Below are positions 57,949 through 60,123 of a stretch of 60,123 bases of DNA, in pieces. The translations under genes were made by a program, and so were the position numbers. Each line of letters starts with the position of its first letter. The first letter of the stretch is position 1. Origin of the DNA: Caulochytrium protostelioides (lineage: Eukaryota; Chytridiomycota; Caulochytriomycetes; Caulochytriales; Caulochytriaceae); the NCBI GenBank assembly GCA_003615045.1, contig ML014227.1, forward strand, positions 1 to 60,123, written 5' to 3'. A model generated the notes under the pieces. The model did no database searches. It worked only from the letters and a program-made list of their open reading frames with translations, and was not told the DNA's origin.

Positions 57949-59034
57949 TCGTCATGCACCTGCACATGCCAGCGCGGCCACGCGCGTTGGGCTCGCGTGG
58001 CGTGGCATCCCCGAGCGTCGACACGCGCCGAAGCACGGGCGGCCGTGCGCCGACGCGGCACCGCGCCGAGGCCGATCTCAAGGGTCGACGGCATCGATCG
58101 CATCCAAGGCCGTCGTCGAGGGCCGAGAGCTCCCATTCGTGGTGCTTCGGTATCACGATCCGCAGGGGCTCCGCGACCATCCGCGCGAGCCGTTCACGAG
58201 AGCTCATCCACGCGCTGCGTTCGACCGCACGAGTCAAGACGATCGCCTCGCCGCTCGCGTCGTCGTGCGCCGTTGCTTGGGTGCGTAGCGCATTATCCGG
58301 CGACGTGATTCCGTTGGAACAACGCACCCGGCGCATTCCCATCCGTCGCGGCTCGCTCGCCTCTCCCCGGCCTCCGGCACCTCCGGCACCTCCGACACCT
58401 CCGACACCCCAGCACCCCACTAACCGCTAATCACCTATCCGCCACGGTGCCCAGTAGCCGCCCATTTTTTTCTACAGATTGCTGTCCCGAACCCCCGCAT
58501 TGTCGCGCCCACGGCACAGCAGGATCGCAGCACGGCAGCATCGACATCGGCGCCAGTATCAACATCGACATCGCCGGCGGCGCGACGGCGGCACGGGTGG
58601 ACCCTGTTCCGACCCACGCACGTCATTCTCCGATCGTTTCGGCCGCCGCGAGCCGTTCGCGAAGCGGTGCGTCGCCTCATCTCGCACCGGCGCGCCGTCG
58701 CGTCGATCGATACGGCTCCTGGCCCGCTTCTCAGGAGCGCTGCCAGTCGTTCTGCCACCGCCGTCCTGCCATCGCCTTGGGACCACCGATCCTGGCACGG
58801 CCCTCGCGCCGCGGCAGAACCCACCGCGACGGACGTGACGGCGTCCACGACGGCGGACGCGACCCGGCGATTGCAGACCGGTCCTCTCTTTGCGGCGCGC
58901 CCCCGCCGACTGCCGCGGCCCGCCCGCGTCCGCATCGTCCTCGCTGCCGTGGGCGCGCGCCTGCCGTCCGCCGTGCCGCCCGCACACGATCCAGCGTCTC
59001 GCTCGCTCGCGGTCCGATCTTTCGTTGTGTCGCC

Positions 59035-60123
59035 ATGGACGCGCCGCCGCCGCCGCCGTCTGCGGCCGGCCTGACGACCGTCGGCCTCCGGCTGCGCCGG
59101 TCGCCGCTCCACAAATCCGAAGCGGCCTCGTCGGCCTCGTCCTCGGCCTCCTCGAGCATGTCGCCATCGCCGTCGCCGCCGCCGCCATCAAGACGCCGCG
59201 CCTCGCGGCGGAAGCCATCCGCGCGGTCTGCCGACGCGTCGCCCGCGCGCCGCGACGACCACGCGCCGGCGCCCGATCTCGCGCTCGGCCCGCTCGCCGT
59301 CCGCTTCTACGGCAACCGGGTCCTCGCGCCGACGCTCTTCTTTTTCGGGTTCCTCTCATCCGTCATCGTCGACCACCTCCAGAAGGAGCGCGACGTGACG
59401 CGGTACCCGAGCCACATGCCGAAGCTGCTCAACTCGGCCTTCTGGCTGCCGGTCGCGTGCGGCCTCGCGTCGTGGATGGTCGGCACGCTGTTCCCGCTGC
59501 TCGACGTCTACCGCGCGCAGGATCCGCGGCCCCGGCAGCGCCACCAGGACTGGTCCACCGTGCTCCGCTGCCTCGGCGCGTTCATCGGCCTCAACTACGC
59601 CGCCCTCACGATGCCGTGGCACGACGCGCCCGTCGTCTCGATCTCGCTCAGCGGCATGAGCATCATGCAGTGGCTCCTCTTCGACCTGACGCTGCACGGC
59701 CTGGTGCTGGCCACCGTCTCGGCCGCCTGCGGCACCGGCATGGGCTGGGTGCTCGTGCGCTACGGCCTCTACGCCTTCACCGAAGCCGACTTCTTTGGCG
59801 TCCGCTCCTGGTTCCCGGCCATCATGTGGTCCGGCTCGCTGTCCCTCGGCTGCCTCGCGCGCCAGATCCTCATCAAGTGCGCCGCCGACGGCACGGGCCT
59901 CCCGGCCGCCCCGGAGCGCCGCGCCGCCGGCGCCGACGACCGCGATGCGCGGCACACGCGCACCTCCTCACCCGCCCCGTCCCCGGACAGCGACGCCGCC
60001 GACGACAGCGAGCGCCCGGGGTCCGCCGACGCCGCCCGCCGGGCCGCCGCCCGCGCCGCCTCGGCGGCGTCCGCGCCGGCCGCCGACGCGCCGCGCGCGC
60101 CGAGCTCGAGCCCCGCGGCCGAC
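59035..60123 (+). CDS. INSIG-family ER membrane protein (Nsg1/Ins1-like), partial at right edge
   Basis: Open from ATG 59035 (cgccATGg) for 363 codons to the window edge; no stop seen. Residues 1-85 are Pro/Ser/Arg-rich and cytosolic in type. The INSIG domain runs from about 88 to 285: RVLAPTLFFFGFLSSVIVDH, FWLPVACGLASWMVGTLFPL then LD, and the signature QDWSTVLRCLGAFIGLNYAA, which parallels EWSSVMRCVAVFVGINHAS of animal INSIG. Three more hydrophobic segments follow (MSIMQWLLFDLTLHGLVLA, GTGMGWVLVRYGLYAF and a last one near MWSGSLSLGCLARQIL), so about six spans. The tail after 285 is Asp/Ala/Ser-rich and disordered. INSIG proteins sit in the ER and govern HMG-CoA reductase and, in animals, SREBP-SCAP by sensing sterols. 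In fungi Nsg1 and Ins1 act on HMG-CoA reductase. The role here is inferred from family. Confidence 0.88.
   Translation, partial: MDAPPPPPSAAGLTTVGLRLRRSPLHKSEAASSASSSASSSMSPSPSPPPPSRRRASRRKPSARSADASPARRDDHAPAPDLALGPLAVRFYGNRVLAPTLFFFGFLSSVIVDHLQKERDVTRYPSHMPKLLNSAFWLPVACGLASWMVGTLFPLLDVYRAQDPRPRQRHQDWSTVLRCLGAFIGLNYAALTMPWHDAPVVSISLSGMSIMQWLLFDLTLHGLVLATVSAACGTGMGWVLVRYGLYAFTEADFFGVRSWFPAIMWSGSLSLGCLARQILIKCAADGTGLPAAPERRAAGADDRDARHTRTSSPAPSPDSDAADDSERPGSADAARRAAARAASAASAPAADAPRAPSSSPAAD

Larger units (their letters stand above)
55929..59034. other. Long intergenic, repeat-rich, before the INSIG gene
   Basis: About 3.1 kb, the largest gap in the window. Long open frames exist on both strands but read as Arg/Pro/Ala-rich translations of repeats and show no domain. 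It holds a degenerate GGACCTGGCT array (56859-56990), a 16-bp array (57401-57456), GTC/TCG runs at about 57028-57052 and 57907-57948, and short CTCCGGCAC and ACGGAAGC repeats. The INSIG promoter is expected near its end. Confidence 0.5.

Noticed and set aside
56426-58420. 664-codon minus-strand frame with a Thr run in the last large gap
   Set aside because: It translates GTC microsatellites and minisatellites, with no domain or plausible start context.
1-60123. tRNA, rRNA, transposon or CRISPR array
   Set aside because: No tRNA B-box-like GGTTCGAATCC arm, no rRNA core, no transposase or reverse transcriptase motif and no spaced direct repeats were seen by eye. A tRNAscan or repeat search was not possible here.

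Overview
The window is a very GC-rich nuclear fragment of a fungus. Protein-coding genes are long, mostly single-exon and full of low-complexity segments (poly-Ala, poly-Ser, poly-Asp, poly-Gln, His-rich tails). The gene set is fungal: an Ssk2/Wis4-type MAPKKK, Utp4, Sec26 (beta-COP), Wss1, an Fmp25-like RCC1 protein, an INSIG/Nsg1 homologue and a class I hydrophobin. The hydrophobin points towards Dikarya or another fungus with aerial structures. The phylum cannot be fixed from this sequence alone.

Sixteen genes are supported. From left to right: a type II membrane glycosyltransferase cut by the left edge (-); the SSK2-like MAPKKK (-) with an apparent N-terminal BRCT domain; a mitochondrial RCC1-repeat protein (+); a large unrecognised membrane-anchored, Asp-rich protein (+); an F-box-like protein (+); a GUCD1-domain protein whose domain is split by an insert of about 600 residues (+); UTP4 (-); a USP16/45-like deubiquitinase (-); a degenerate mitochondrial carrier (+); a CAMK-group protein kinase with a (CAG)22 tract (+); a FHIT-type HIT hydrolase in three exons, the middle one only 5 nt long (+); a WSS1 metalloprotease (+); the hydrophobin (+); a kelch-repeat protein in two exons (+); SEC26 in two exons (+); and an INSIG protein cut by the right edge (+).

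The layout is not operonic. Neighbours are unrelated housekeeping and signalling genes separated by 0.3 to 3 kb of GC-rich, microsatellite-rich sequence. GUCD1 and UTP4 converge on a short AT-rich island that probably holds both polyadenylation regions. USP16-like and the carrier diverge from a shared upstream region. SSK2 and the RCC1 gene also diverge. Four introns were placed by protein homology and reading frame. All begin GTAAGT and all end TAG, so splice signals look strict and introns rare.

Most worth checking: the BRCT-MAPKKK architecture, the 5-nt microexon in the FHIT gene, the interrupted GUCD1 domain, and the Cdc48- and SUMO-binding motifs in the Wss1 protein. No RNA gene, transposon or CRISPR array was recognised by eye.
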